A stretch of 20,829 bases of DNA from CANKHJ01 sp035556495. GTDB taxonomy: Bacteria; Pseudomonadota; Alphaproteobacteria; Rhizobiales; Xanthobacteraceae. This document shows positions 7,223-16,054 of the stretch, piece by piece. The notes beneath the pieces were generated by a model, which worked only from the letters and a program-made list of their open reading frames with translations, was not told where the DNA came from and did no database searches. The position numbers were made by a program, and so were the translations under genes. How positions within the stretch are numbered: position 1 is the first letter of the stretch; every line of letters begins with the position of its first letter. Location of the stretch: positions 1 through 20,829 of the forward strand of contig DATMEW010000001.1 of the NCBI GenBank assembly GCA_035556495.1, given 5' to 3'.

Positions 7223-9790
7223 TCAAAAGCCGCGCAGCAGCCGCTCGATGTAATCGAGTTCGAGTTGCGGGCGTTCGGTCTGGCCGAGGCGCTTGCGCAA
7301 TTCCTCAAGAATGCGCCGGGCGCGCTGCACGTCGATCTCGCCTGGCACCTTCACCGAAGTGTCGTCGCCATAGTCGCGGCCGCGCAGCGGCCGGCCGAGC
7401 GGGTCGGTGTCGCGGTCGGCGCGGGGCTGGCCCATGCGGCCGGGCTGGCCAGGACCTTCGCCCTCGCCCTGTCCGGGCTGCTGCTGCATCGCCTGCGCGA
7501 GACTCTGCGCGCCCTGCCGCAGCGCCTCCAGCGCGCGGCCCTGGGCATCCACGGCATTGCCGGCATCGCCCTCGCCGAGCGCGCCCTCAGCCTCGCCCAT
7601 GGCCTCGCCGGCGCTGCCGAGCTGCTGGCCCATTCCCTGTTCGCCCTGTTCGCCGCCCTGTTGTCCGGGCTGCTGGCCGCGCTGGCGCAGCTGCTCCATC
7701 AGCCGGTTGAGCTGGTCGCGCAGGGCCTGTTGGTTCTGGCGCAACTCGTCCATCGTCGGCTGGTCGCCGTTTTGGCCCTGCTGCGGGCGGCCCCGCCGGG
7801 AATTCTGCTGGTTTTGCCCCTGCTGATAGGTCCGGTCGCGCAATTCGCGCTGGCGGCGGATCATCTCGCCGAGCTGGTTCAGCGCCTGTTCGTCCTCGTT
7901 CTCGCCCTGCTGCTGCTGGCCGCCGGGACGGGCCATCTGGAGATTCTCAAGCATCTGCTGAAGCTGGGACAGCATCTGCCGCGCCGCATCCCGCGCACCG
8001 GAGCGGGCGAGCTGCTCCATCTTGTCGAGCATCGCGTTCAGATCCTGCGGGCGCAGTTCCTGGGCATTGCGATCGAGCGGGCGGAGCGCCTGATCCGGAT
8101 TGCGGCGCAGCTCCTCGGCCATCGCCTGCATGAACTTGTCGAGCGCGGCGCGCAGTTCATCCATCAGGCGCTTGATCTCCTCGTCGCTGGCGCCGTTCTC
8201 CAGCGCCTGCCGCAGCGCGTCCTGCGCCGCCCGCAGCGCCTGCTCCGCATCGGAAATATTGCCGTCCTCGATGGTGATGGCCATGGCCCAGAGCCGGTCG
8301 ACCACCTCGCGCAGGTCATCATCGCTCTTGGCGCGGCCGAGCTGCCAGAACACGGCGCGCAACCCGAGATAAATGTTCGACTCGATGCCGAACCGCTCCG
8401 GTGCCAGCCCCAGCGCATCGAGGGCAAGCTGGACGTGCTCGCGCGCATTGGCATCGAGCGCGAGATCGCGCCGCTGCTCGACCAGCGCCCGCGCCAGCGG
8501 GTTCACGAACGGCCGCTGCGGCAGCATGAAGTCGTGAGGGTCGCTGCGGCCTTCGTTGCCGCCCTCGTCCGCCGCCACCAGCGTCATCGTCACCGGCGCG
8601 CCGGCCCAGGGATGCTGGGTCAGGTCCTTCAGCGTCTCCGCCGTGCCGCTGCGGGTGCGGCCCTGGGGCAGGCTCAGCGCGAAATCCGGCGCCTCATAGA
8701 GCGGGTGCGCGTTCCCCCCGGCCGCGCGCGGCCCGCGCAGGGCGAAAGTCGCCCGGGCGGCGGACACGCCATAATCGTCCGCCAGGCTGTAGCCCAGCTT
8801 CATCGAGCCGCGCAGTTGCGGCTCCGGATCGCCGGTCAATGCGATGGCCGGCGGCTGGTCCGGGATCGCGGCGAAGGCCCAGGCGAGATCGCCGCCGGGA
8901 AGGCCCTTCAGCGTCGCAGAGCCGGCCTCTAAGACGATGAACCGATGCTCGCCCTCCCGGGACGCGGCGGGGCCGTCAGCCCCCTCCTCGGCCTTCCTGA
9001 GGCCGCCTGAGGCCACGATCTCGGGGTGGATATTGCCGCTCGCCCGCACCACCAGCACGGAGCCGGCCGGAACGGTCGTGATGGAGGCTTTCTGCGCGGT
9101 CTCGCCGGGGCGCAGGCCCGGCAGCACCACCGGCGGGCGGCCGGTATAGGGCGGCGGGCTGACCCAGGCATCGACGCGCATATTGGCGGGCGTCACCGCG
9201 CCGCGCCAGTCGAAGGCGGCCATCACCCCACCGAGGCGGTCGCCCCCGGTGAAGAATGCCGCGACCAGCAGCACCGCGACCAGCGCGCGAATCGCGACCG
9301 GGTCGCGCAGCGCCAGCAGGGGGCGCGGCCAGCCGGCGCGCAGCGCCCTCGCCGCCGCCAGCGCGCGGGCGACATGGGCGCGCCACAGCGCCAGCGAAAC
9401 GGGATCGGAGGCCGTGACGGCGAGATCGTCGGTGACAGCCGTGGCGGGACGGTGCGGCCGGCCGGACATGCGGTCGAGCCGGCGGCGGGCCTCGTCGTCG
9501 TCCGGCATCCGGAACCGCAGGAGAGGAAACAGCGCGACGCCCAGCGCGACAATGAACAGCACCACGCCGGCGAGGCGGCCGAGCGGCGGCAGCATCGGCC
9601 AGAGGCCGAGCCAGGACACCGCGAGGAACAGGCCGATGACCGTCAGGGCGGCCGCAAACACCGGCCACAGCCGCTCCCATGCGAGCGCCAGCCGCGCCCG
9701 GCCGGCGGCGCGTGCCAGGATATCGTTGATATCCCTGACCTCCCCGGCGTCCGGGCCGGGGGTGCGTTCGGGGAATGAGCGGTCGTCCAC
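7223..9790 (-). CDS. TIGR02302 family protein (DUF4175), large membrane protein
   Basis: About 855 residues. Two transmembrane helices near 43-62 and 71-90 and a third near 170-190 precede a beta-rich periplasmic region with PPPYTGRPPVVLPG. Next come a long helical region (ALDALGLAPERFGIESNIYLGLRAVFWQL) and a Gln/Gly/Glu-rich low-complexity stretch (roughly residues 635-790), ending in a conserved C-terminus with LDYIERLLRGF. This matches the TIGR02302/DUF4175 family of alphaproteobacteria, which has no known function. I chose the GTG at 9790 because GGGAAAGG lies 7 nt upstream; the open frame extends to 9904, but those 38 residues are Arg/Ser-rich and look noncoding. It is the last gene of the argH-lptM-lysA run. 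A 555-codon antisense ORF is a GC-bias shadow. Confidence 0.85.
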   Translation of the reverse strand: MDDRSFPERTPGPDAGEVRDINDILARAAGRARLALAWERLWPVFAAALTVIGLFLAVSWLGLWPMLPPLGRLAGVVLFIVALGVALFPLLRFRMPDDDEARRRLDRMSGRPHRPATAVTDDLAVTASDPVSLALWRAHVARALAAARALRAGWPRPLLALRDPVAIRALVAVLLVAAFFTGGDRLGGVMAAFDWRGAVTPANMRVDAWVSPPPYTGRPPVVLPGLRPGETAQKASITTVPAGSVLVVRASGNIHPEIVASGGLRKAEEGADGPAASREGEHRFIVLEAGSATLKGLPGGDLAWAFAAIPDQPPAIALTGDPEPQLRGSMKLGYSLADDYGVSAARATFALRGPRAAGGNAHPLYEAPDFALSLPQGRTRSGTAETLKDLTQHPWAGAPVTMTLVAADEGGNEGRSDPHDFMLPQRPFVNPLARALVEQRRDLALDANAREHVQLALDALGLAPERFGIESNIYLGLRAVFWQLGRAKSDDDLREVVDRLWAMAITIEDGNISDAEQALRAAQDALRQALENGASDEEIKRLMDELRAALDKFMQAMAEELRRNPDQALRPLDRNAQELRPQDLNAMLDKMEQLARSGARDAARQMLSQLQQMLENLQMARPGGQQQQGENEDEQALNQLGEMIRRQRELRDRTYQQGQNQQNSRRGRPQQGQNGDQPTMDELRQNQQALRDQLNRLMEQLRQRGQQPGQQGGEQGEQGMGQQLGSAGEAMGEAEGALGEGDAGNAVDAQGRALEALRQGAQSLAQAMQQQPGQGEGEGPGQPGRMGQPRADRDTDPLGRPLRGRDYGDDTSVKVPGEIDVQRARRILEELRKRLGQTERPQLELDYIERLLRGF

Positions 9791-10011
9791 GCGGGGCCTT
9801 TCCCGGCGCCGCGACCCGCGGCGCAACGCGAAGGTGAAACACGATCCCGAACAGCGGGAACCGGTTGGCGACGGGGCCGATCCAGCAGCGCCGGACCGGA
9901 GCACTAACCGCCAGTGGAGCGCAACCGGCCGGCAAAACCAAGGCGGAAAGCCGGGCGGTGGCGATCAAAAGGACGGCATTGCCGGGTTCCGGTCGGGAGC
10001 GGCCCGCGCCG

Positions 10012-11277
10012 TCACAGCCAGTCCGGCATCCGGTCGAGCGCGATCAGCTCCGCGACCTCGACACGGGGCCGCACCAGCGCCCAGTCCGCGCCCTTCACCA
10101 GCACCTCCGGCACCAAAGGCCGTGTGTTGTAGGTGCCGGCCTGCACCGCGCCATAGGCCCCGGCGGACATCACCGCCATCAGGTCCCCCGGCACGGGTGC
10201 GGGGATTTCGCGGTCCAGCGCCAGATAGTCGCCGGATTCGCAGACCGGCCCGACCACGTCCGCCACGATGCGCGGATCGTCGAAGGCCGCTTCCTTGACC
10301 GGCTTCACGGCGTGATACGCCTCGTAAAGCGTCGGGCGGATGAGGTCGTTCATCGCCGCGTCGACGATGACGAAATGCTTGGCCTCGCCGTGCTTCACAT
10401 AGAGCACGCGCGTCACGAGAATACCGGCATTGCCGACCAGCAGCCGGCCCGGCTCGAACACCAGCTTGCAGCCCAGGTCCCGGGTCGCGCGCTTGACCAC
10501 CGCCGCATAGGCGTCCGGGGACGGCGGGTCCTCCTCGTCCTCGCGATAGGGAATGCCGAGGCCCCCGCCGAGGTCGATATGGCTGATGGCGTGGCCGTCG
10601 CCGCGCAGCAGCCGCACGAAATCCGACAGCAGCGCGAAGGCGTCGTCGAACGGCGTCAGGTCGGTGATCTGGCTGCCGATATGCATATCCACGCCGCTGA
10701 CCGCGATGCCCGGCAGCGCCGCCGCATGGGCATAGACCTCGCGGGCGCGGCTGATGGGGATGCCGAACTTGTTCTCGGATTTGCCCGTCGAAATCTTGGC
10801 GTGCGTCTTCGGATCGACGTCCGGATTGACCCGCAGCGACACAGGAGCCTCGCGGCCCTTTGCCACCGCGATGGACGACAACAGGTCCAGCTCCGGCTCC
10901 GACTCCACGTTGATGCAGAAGATGTTCTCGTCCAGCGCCAGCGCGAGTTCCGCCGCGGTCTTGCCGACGCCCGAGAACATGATCTTCTCGGGGGGAATGC
11001 CGGCGGCCCGCGCGCGCTTGAGTTCGCCGCCGGAGACGACATCCGCCCCCGCGCCGAGCCGCGCCAGCGTCGCCAGCACGGCCTGGTTGGAATTCGCCTT
11101 CATGGCGTAGCAGACCAGCGCGGGCACATCCGCGAAGGCGGCGGCGAAGACCTTGTAATGCCGCTCCAGCGTCGCGGTGGAATAGCAGTAAAACGGCGTG
11201 CCGACGGCCTCCGCCACCGTGGCGAGGTCCACCTGCTCGGCATGGAGCACGCCGCCGCGATAGTCGAAATGGTTCAT
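10012..11277 (-). CDS. lysA: Diaminopimelate decarboxylase
   Basis: 421 residues, standard LysA length. The PLP lysine is K60 in CYAMKANSN. HIGSQ (199-203), GGGLG (237-241) and EPGR (275-278) bind the cofactor phosphate, and CESGD (346-350) supplies the Cys that completes the active site of the dimer partner. It converts meso-2,6-diaminopimelate to L-lysine in the cytoplasm, the last step of lysine synthesis, and so competes with peptidoglycan synthesis for diaminopimelate. The start is ATG at 11277, 42 bp after the lptM stop, suggesting co-transcription with argH and lptM. Confidence 0.97.
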   Translation of the reverse strand: MNHFDYRGGVLHAEQVDLATVAEAVGTPFYCYSTATLERHYKVFAAAFADVPALVCYAMKANSNQAVLATLARLGAGADVVSGGELKRARAAGIPPEKIMFSGVGKTAAELALALDENIFCINVESEPELDLLSSIAVAKGREAPVSLRVNPDVDPKTHAKISTGKSENKFGIPISRAREVYAHAAALPGIAVSGVDMHIGSQITDLTPFDDAFALLSDFVRLLRGDGHAISHIDLGGGLGIPYREDEEDPPSPDAYAAVVKRATRDLGCKLVFEPGRLLVGNAGILVTRVLYVKHGEAKHFVIVDAAMNDLIRPTLYEAYHAVKPVKEAAFDDPRIVADVVGPVCESGDYLALDREIPAPVPGDLMAVMSAGAYGAVQAGTYNTRPLVPEVLVKGADWALVRPRVEVAELIALDRMPDWL

Positions 11278-11319
11278 CGGAAAGCCGGCGCGGGTTGGGG
11301 TGACAAACTTCGGGCGGAA

Positions 11320-11613
11320 TCAGTTCAGCAGGAAATCGAGCGGGAACCGCCGGTCGTCGTTCTTGCGGGCCGGCGCGGCCACCTCCTGCGGCGGGGCGAC
11401 GGCCGGCGCGGCGGTGCGCGGCAGGGCGAGCCCGGCGCCGAGCCCCTGCGGCTGCTGCGCCTGGCGCTCGGCTTCCGCCTGGGCGGCGGGCGAACCGGGC
11501 GGCGGCTCCAGCGGCCCCTTGCGGCCGCAGCCGGCCAGCGCCAGCGCGGCGCACAGCGCCACGGCGACGGCGAGGTGCCGGGAGTTTCGCGTTCTCGCTT
11601 GCAGTCGGGCCAC
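11320..11613 (-). CDS. lptM: LptM-like small outer-membrane lipoprotein
   Basis: 97 residues starting at a GTG. The signal peptide (hydrophobic 14-28) ends in lipobox LALAGC, with the acylated Cys at position 29. The GCGRKGPLEPPP sequence that follows is the hallmark of LptM (YifL, 'lipo-like') proteins. In E. coli LptM binds the LptDE LPS translocon and aids its oxidative maturation. The middle is Ala/Pro/Gln-rich and likely disordered; the conserved tail RRFPLDFLLN is typical of alphaproteobacterial members. The position between argH and lysA is the usual one, and yifL also lies beside a lysA-dapF group in enterics. Confidence 0.9.
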   Translation of the reverse strand: MARLQARTRNSRHLAVAVALCAALALAGCGRKGPLEPPPGSPAAQAEAERQAQQPQGLGAGLALPRTAAPAVAPPQEVAAPARKNDDRRFPLDFLLN

Positions 11614-11692
11614 GGATCAGGTCTCGCTGGTTTCGTCGGCGGGGACTGTATAGGCGGCGGACCGTATTCGCCAGCGCGCGCGAGCCGGCTTT

Positions 11693-13072
11693 CTACGCCA
11701 GCCGTTCCAGCCAGCCCTGCGCCTGCCGGCGCACATTGTCCGGCGCGGTGCCGCCATAGCTGACGCGGCTCGCCACGGACGCTTCCACCGACAGGCCGGC
11801 GCGCACATCCTCGGTGATGCGCGGCTCCACCTCCTGCATCGCCGCGAGCGGCAGATCGTGCAACGCCACGCCGCGCTCGGCGGCGAGGCCGACGATCCGC
11901 CCGGTGACGTGATGGGCGTCGCGGAACGGCATCTTCAGGCTGCGCACCAGCCAGTCCGCCAGGTCGGTCGCGGTGGCATAGCCGTCACCGGCGGCCGCCT
12001 TCATCTTCGCCGCATCGGGCGCCATGTCGCGGACCATGCCGGCCATCGCCGCGATGCAGAGCGAGAGCGCGGAGAGCGCGTCCATCGCGCCTTCCTTGTC
12101 CTCCTGCATGTCCTTTGCGTAAGCGAGCGGCAGCCCCTTCATGACGATCAGCAGGCCGTTGAGCGCGCCGATGATGCGGCCAGTCTTGGCGCGCACGAGT
12201 TCGGCCGCATCCGGGTTGCGCTTCTGCGGCATGATCGACGAGCCGGTCGTGAACTTGTCCGACAGCGCGACCAGGGCGACCAGCGGCGAGGTCCAGATCA
12301 CGATTTCCTCGGCGAAGCGCGACAGATGCATGGCGGCGATGGACGCCGCCGCCAGCGTCTCCAGCACGAAGTCGCGGTCCGACACCGCGTCGAGCGAATT
12401 GGCCGTCGGCCGGTCGAAACCCAGCGCCTGCGCCGTCATGTCGCGGTCGAGCGGAAAAGCCGTGCCGGCGAGCGCGGCGGAACCCAGCGGCAGTTCGTTC
12501 AGCCGCGCCCGGGCGTCCCGGAAGCGGCCCCGGTCCCGCGCCGCCATTTCCACATAGGCCAGCAGATGGTGGCCGAATGTCACAGGCTGCGCGGTCTGCA
12601 AATGGGTGAAGCCCGGCATCACCGTGCCGGCATGTTCCAGCGCCTTGTCGGCCAGCGCGCGCTGGTAATCCGCCAGCGCGGCGTCGAGCTGATCGATGGT
12701 ATCGCGAACCCAGAGGCGGAAATCCGTCGCCACCTGGTCGTTGCGGGAGCGGCCGGTATGCAGCCGCCCGGCGGCCGGGCCGATCAGGTCCCGCAGCCGG
12801 CTCTCCACGTTCATGTGGATGTCCTCCAGCGCGCGGCTGAAGGTGAAGTTCCCCGCCTCGATCTCTGACAGGATCGTGTCTAGACCCTGGGCGATGGCTT
12901 GGGCATCGTCGGCCGTGATGATGCCTTGTTTGGCCAGCATGGCCGCATGGGCCTTGGAGGCGGTGATGTCCTGCCGGTAGAGATGCCGGTCGAAACCGAT
13001 GGAGGCATTGATCTCCTCCATGATCGCGTCCGGTCCGGACGCGAACCGCCCACCCCACATCTTGTTGCTCAT
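11693..13072 (-). CDS. argH: Argininosuccinate lyase
   Basis: 459 residues, the usual size. It starts MSNKMWGGRF and has TGRSRNDQ (106-113), THLQTAQP with the catalytic His157, and the fumarase/aspartase-superfamily signature GSSIMPQKRNP (277-287), whose Ser is the catalytic acid/base. It cleaves argininosuccinate into arginine and fumarate in the cytoplasm, the last step of arginine synthesis. The start is ATG at 13072; the divergent tlpA starts only 17 bp away, so the argH promoter must overlap the 5' part of tlpA. The downstream gap to lptM is 79 bp. Confidence 0.97.
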   Translation of the reverse strand: MSNKMWGGRFASGPDAIMEEINASIGFDRHLYRQDITASKAHAAMLAKQGIITADDAQAIAQGLDTILSEIEAGNFTFSRALEDIHMNVESRLRDLIGPAAGRLHTGRSRNDQVATDFRLWVRDTIDQLDAALADYQRALADKALEHAGTVMPGFTHLQTAQPVTFGHHLLAYVEMAARDRGRFRDARARLNELPLGSAALAGTAFPLDRDMTAQALGFDRPTANSLDAVSDRDFVLETLAAASIAAMHLSRFAEEIVIWTSPLVALVALSDKFTTGSSIMPQKRNPDAAELVRAKTGRIIGALNGLLIVMKGLPLAYAKDMQEDKEGAMDALSALSLCIAAMAGMVRDMAPDAAKMKAAAGDGYATATDLADWLVRSLKMPFRDAHHVTGRIVGLAAERGVALHDLPLAAMQEVEPRITEDVRAGLSVEASVASRVSYGGTAPDNVRRQAQGWLERLA

Positions 13073-13089
13073 GACGAAAGCCCGACCGA

Positions 13090-13752
13090 ATGTCTGATCG
13101 CGAACCCGAACCTTCTCCCGCGCGCCGGCGGCGACGCCTGATGATCGGCGGTTTCGCGGCGGCCGGCCTGATGGTCGGGCTGGGCGGGATATACGGGATC
13201 GAAGCCTTCATGCGCAATGGCGGCGACGCCGTCTGCCGGCCGGCGGTCGATATCGCACAGCGCCTCGCGCCGCTGGCGCGTGGCGAGGTCGCCGCCGTAA
13301 CGGTCGCGAGCCGGCCGCTGCACCTGCCGGATCTCGCCTTCCGCGACGGCAGCGGCGCGGAGAAGAAGCTGTCGGACTGGACCGGCCGCACCGTGCTGCT
13401 GAACCTGTGGGCGACATGGTGCGCGCCCTGCCGCGAGGAAATGCCGGCGCTGGATGAGCTTCAGGCGAAGCTGGGCGGGGACGACTTCGAGGTCGTGGCC
13501 GTGAATATCGACACCCGCGACGCCGAGAAGCCGAAGCAATGGCTGAGCGAGGTCGGCGTCGCGCGCCTCGGCTATTATGCCGACCCCAACGCCAGGGTGT
13601 TCACGGACCTGCGGACCATCGGCAAGGCGTTCGGCATGCCGACCACGCTGCTGGTGGACAAATCCGGCTGCGAGATCGCCTCGCTGGCCGGCCCGGCGGA
13701 ATGGGCGAGCCCCGACGCCGTGAAGCTGATCGAGGCCGCGCTGGGGCGCTGA
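13090..13752 (+). CDS. tlpA: TlpA-family membrane-anchored thiol:disulfide reductase
   Basis: 220 residues. An Arg-rich N-terminus (ARRRRR) and one transmembrane segment at about 17-36 place a thioredoxin fold in the periplasm. The active site is WCAPC (C111, C114) within LLNLWATWCAPCREEMP, and the cis-Pro loop is GMPTTLL. An extra Cys pair (C49 and the Cys in KSGCEIA) resembles TlpA of Bradyrhizobium, which reduces copper-binding assembly factors (ScoI, CoxB) for cytochrome oxidase. That specific role is inferred from the family. The stop lies 47 bp from the convergent PaiB-like gene. Confidence 0.9.
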   Translation: MSDREPEPSPARRRRRLMIGGFAAAGLMVGLGGIYGIEAFMRNGGDAVCRPAVDIAQRLAPLARGEVAAVTVASRPLHLPDLAFRDGSGAEKKLSDWTGRTVLLNLWATWCAPCREEMPALDELQAKLGGDDFEVVAVNIDTRDAEKPKQWLSEVGVARLGYYADPNARVFTDLRTIGKAFGMPTTLLVDKSGCEIASLAGPAEWASPDAVKLIEAALGR

Positions 13753-13758
13753 AAATCG

Positions 13759-13782
13759 CCGCTGATGATCGGCCGGCAGCGG
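13759..13782. terminator. Possible terminator hairpin between tlpA and paiB
   Basis: 6-bp arms CCGCTG (13759-13764) and CAGCGG (13777-13782) with a 12-nt loop lie in the short gap between convergent genes. There is no strong T-run on the plus side; on the minus side the sequence after the stem reads GCGATTTTC, a short U-run that would favour termination of paiB. Confidence 0.4.
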
Positions 13783-13799
13783 AGGCGCGCCACACCGTT

Positions 13800-14426
13800 T
13801 CACCCGTCTTGCCGCATCAGCGCCGACACGACCCGGTCGCCCTCCCGCGCGCTCTCGCCGAGCCCACGGGCGACCCCCTCCCGATCCGCAGCGGAGCGGT
13901 TCTGGCTCAGCTTGCGCTTGCCCTCCAACCGCGTGACCGGCAGCCGCAAACCGACGATGCCCTTCAGGTGAGCCGTGATGAAATCGGCCGGCGCGTCGGT
14001 GACGGCCCAGGGCGCGGCGCGCGGGCGCTCGTGCAGATCCGTCAGGCGGGTGACGACATCGCGCAGCCGGTCCTCGTCGGTGAAGAACTCGACCGGTCCA
14101 TAGGCGTGAACGGCCTCATAGTTCCAGGTCGGGACCACCCTGCCGTGCTCCTGCTTCGCCGCATACCAGGACGGCGTGACGTAAGCCTCCGGCCCCTGGA
14201 AGATCGCCAGCGCCTCGCCGATCGGCGGCATCTGCCACTGCGGATTGGCGCGGGCGAGATGGCCATAGATCACGGCCCGCCCGTCCTCCTCGGCGAGGAA
14301 CAGCGGCAGCGGCGTCGCAACCAGCCCCTCCGCCGTGGCGGTGATGAACATGGCCAGCCGCGCCGCATCGATGATGCGCCGGATTTCCGCCGGATCGTCT
14401 TCCCGGAAGGCGGCAGGCACATACAT
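13800..14426 (-). CDS. PaiB-like FMN-binding protein
   Basis: 208 residues, the full PaiB length. Family blocks appear in order: MYVPAAF at the N-terminus, TPLPLF (38-43), YGHLARANPQW (54-64), YVTPSWY (82-88), VPTWNYEAVHAYG (98-110) and KRKLSQNR (170-177). The split-barrel fold binds FMN. Bacillus PaiB is described as a negative regulator of sporulation and protease genes, but for most proteobacterial members regulation has not been shown and an FMN- or heme-dependent oxidoreductase role is equally possible. Monocistronic by appearance: convergent with tlpA, and 222 bp downstream of the next minus-strand gene. Confidence 0.88.
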   Translation of the reverse strand: MYVPAAFREDDPAEIRRIIDAARLAMFITATAEGLVATPLPLFLAEEDGRAVIYGHLARANPQWQMPPIGEALAIFQGPEAYVTPSWYAAKQEHGRVVPTWNYEAVHAYGPVEFFTDEDRLRDVVTRLTDLHERPRAAPWAVTDAPADFITAHLKGIVGLRLPVTRLEGKRKLSQNRSAADREGVARGLGESAREGDRVVSALMRQDG

Positions 14427-14648
14427 GGCATCGCTCTTTCTGCCCGGAACGGGCGCGTTCCGGCGCGGGCTTCCACGGGAGATGGAGGCTGAACCGAAAC
14501 CGGAGCTTCAAGCCGGAGCGGGCATGACGTCAACGCCAACCTGGCGGACAAGGCGGAAGCCGGCCGGACATTCCTGATGGAGCGATAACGCCGCCGATGC
14601 GGCGGCCGCCTCGCCTTGCCGCCCAAACCGTTGAAGGCTTTGGCGGAT

Positions 14649-14894
14649 TCACACCAGCTTGTTGACGCTGCCGAGCTTCGCCGCAATGTCGTTCTGCACG
14701 CGCTTGGCCGAGGCTTCCGCCGCGATGGTGGCAAGGCCCATGGAGAGGTTGTTCTGCGCGTTCTGGAAAGTGGAAGCGGCAGCAGCGGCCTCGTCCTGAA
14801 AGCGCGCCACCATGTTGGCGCGCTGGGCCTTCCACGCCTGGGCATATTGCCAGGCGGAGGGCTTCGGCTTCCAGTTGAACCGCTTGATCTCCAT
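14649..14894 (-). CDS. Small uncharacterised protein
   Basis: 81 residues from the ATG at 14894; a TTG at 14906 would add MASA. I do not recognise a characterised family. The N-terminus is aromatic and basic (RFNWKPKPSAWQYAQAWKAQ, residues 5-24). The rest is one predicted Ala/Asn/Gln-rich amphipathic helix (28-72) without Cys, signal peptide or membrane segment. The composition is clearly protein-like and differs from the random ORFs in other frames. Short alphaproteobacterial proteins with an xFxWxPsxAW start and a similar helical tail exist to my knowledge, but their function is not established. It stands alone between the PaiB-like gene and hbd. Confidence 0.65.
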   Translation of the reverse strand: MEIKRFNWKPKPSAWQYAQAWKAQRANMVARFQDEAAAAASTFQNAQNNLSMGLATIAAEASAKRVQNDIAAKLGSVNKLV

Positions 14895-14975
14895 GGCCGA
14901 CGCCAAAGCTTTCGGTCACCGTTTCAGGGTCGCCGGTGCGGCCTGCCATTCGAAGCCAGCCGGACCAGCGCTCCG

Positions 14976-15000
14976 GTCAACCTGCCCGCGGCGGGTTAAC
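14976..15000. repeat. 25-bp imperfect palindrome downstream of hbd
   Basis: GTCAACCTGCC (14976-14986) pairs with GGCGGGTTAAC (14990-15000) around a 3-nt centre, with one mismatch and one G-T pair. It lies about 115 bp beyond the hbd stop and upstream of the small uncharacterised gene, both on the minus strand. It could terminate the hbd transcript (no U-run follows) or act as an operator for the small gene. Confidence 0.55.
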
Positions 15001-15114
15001 GACGGCTGAATGTCCCGTCGGGTGCAACGAGACCCACGCCAGGGCTGCCGGGGCGGCAGCGCGCGCAGGTCTATCGCTGCGAATGACCGGCGCGCGAGAT
15101 AGCCCCTTCATGCT

Positions 15115-15993
15115 CTAGCGCGTCGGCACGGGCTTCTCGCCGCGATAGTCGTAGAAGCCGCGCTGGGTCTTGCGGCCGAGCCAGCCGGCCTCGACATATT
15201 TCACCAGCAGCGGGCACGGCCGGTATTTGGAGTCGGCCAGGCCCTCGTGCAGCACCTGCATCACCGAGAGGCAGGTGTCGAGGCCGATGAAATCCGCCAG
15301 CTCCAGCGGCCCCATCGGATGATGCGCGCCAAGGCGCATGGCGTTGTCGATGGCCTCCACGGTGCCGACGCCTTCATACAGCGTGTAGATCGCCTCGTTG
15401 ATCATCGGCAGCAGGATGCGGTTGACGATGAAGGCGGGGAAATCCTCCGCCACGGCGATGGTCTTGCCAAGCGCTGCGACAAACTGCCGCGTATCCTCGA
15501 AGGTCGGATCGGAGGTCGCAATGCCGCGGATCAGCTCCACCAGCTCCATGCGCGGCACCGGGTTCATGAAGTGAATGCCGATGAAGCGCTCGGGACGGTC
15601 CGTCACCGAGGCGAGGCGGGTGATCGAGATCGACGACGTGTTGGAGCCGACGATGGCCTCCGGCTTCAGGGTGGTGCAGAGTTCGGTGAAGATCTTGCGC
15701 TTCACGTCCTCCTTCTCGGTCGCGGTCTCGATGACGAGGTCGCAATCCGACAGGTCGGACATCTGCTCCGCTGCCGCGATCCGGTCGAGGCCGGCGAGCC
15801 GGGCCTCCTCGGTCAGGGTGTTCTTGGCGACGAGGCGCGCCATGTTGCCGTTGATGGTGGCAATGCCGGCCTTGATCCGGTCGGGCGTCACGTCGTTCAG
15901 CAGAACGTCGAATCCCGCCAGCGCCGCCACATGCGCGATGCCGCTGCCCATCTGGCCCGCACCAATCACGCCGACTTTCTGAATGTTGGCCAT
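15115..15993 (-). CDS. hbd: 3-hydroxybutyryl-CoA dehydrogenase
   Basis: 292 residues. An NAD-binding Rossmann motif GAGQMGSG (11-18) with D34 after the second strand indicates NAD preference. Catalytic residues by alignment with the family are S120 (SNTSS), H141 (GIHFMNP), its partner E153 and N191 (FIVNR). The C-terminal domain carries HHPMGPLELADFIGLD, typical of short-chain 3-hydroxyacyl-CoA dehydrogenases. It interconverts (S)-3-hydroxybutyryl-CoA and acetoacetyl-CoA in fatty-acid or butanoate metabolism. The ATG is preceded by GGAAGACGGAAG. It lies 156 bp downstream of etfA on the same strand, with two hairpins in between. Confidence 0.93.
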   Translation of the reverse strand: MANIQKVGVIGAGQMGSGIAHVAALAGFDVLLNDVTPDRIKAGIATINGNMARLVAKNTLTEEARLAGLDRIAAAEQMSDLSDCDLVIETATEKEDVKRKIFTELCTTLKPEAIVGSNTSSISITRLASVTDRPERFIGIHFMNPVPRMELVELIRGIATSDPTFEDTRQFVAALGKTIAVAEDFPAFIVNRILLPMINEAIYTLYEGVGTVEAIDNAMRLGAHHPMGPLELADFIGLDTCLSVMQVLHEGLADSKYRPCPLLVKYVEAGWLGRKTQRGFYDYRGEKPVPTR

Positions 15994-16054
15994 CTTCCGT
16001 CTTCCGGCCCGCGCCGCGCGCGGAGCCTCGTTTCATGATCCCGGAACGTTAAGC

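Noticed and set aside
7265..8932. A 555-codon plus-strand ORF opposite the TIGR02302 gene
   Set aside because: Its translation is Leu/Ala/Arg-rich repeats mirroring the Gln/Gly-rich sense strand; typical GC-driven antisense shadow with no family features.
9791..9904. Extended N-terminus of the TIGR02302 gene
   Set aside because: The 38 extra residues are Arg/Ser/Gly-rich, and a GTG at 9790 with a purine-rich RBS fits better.
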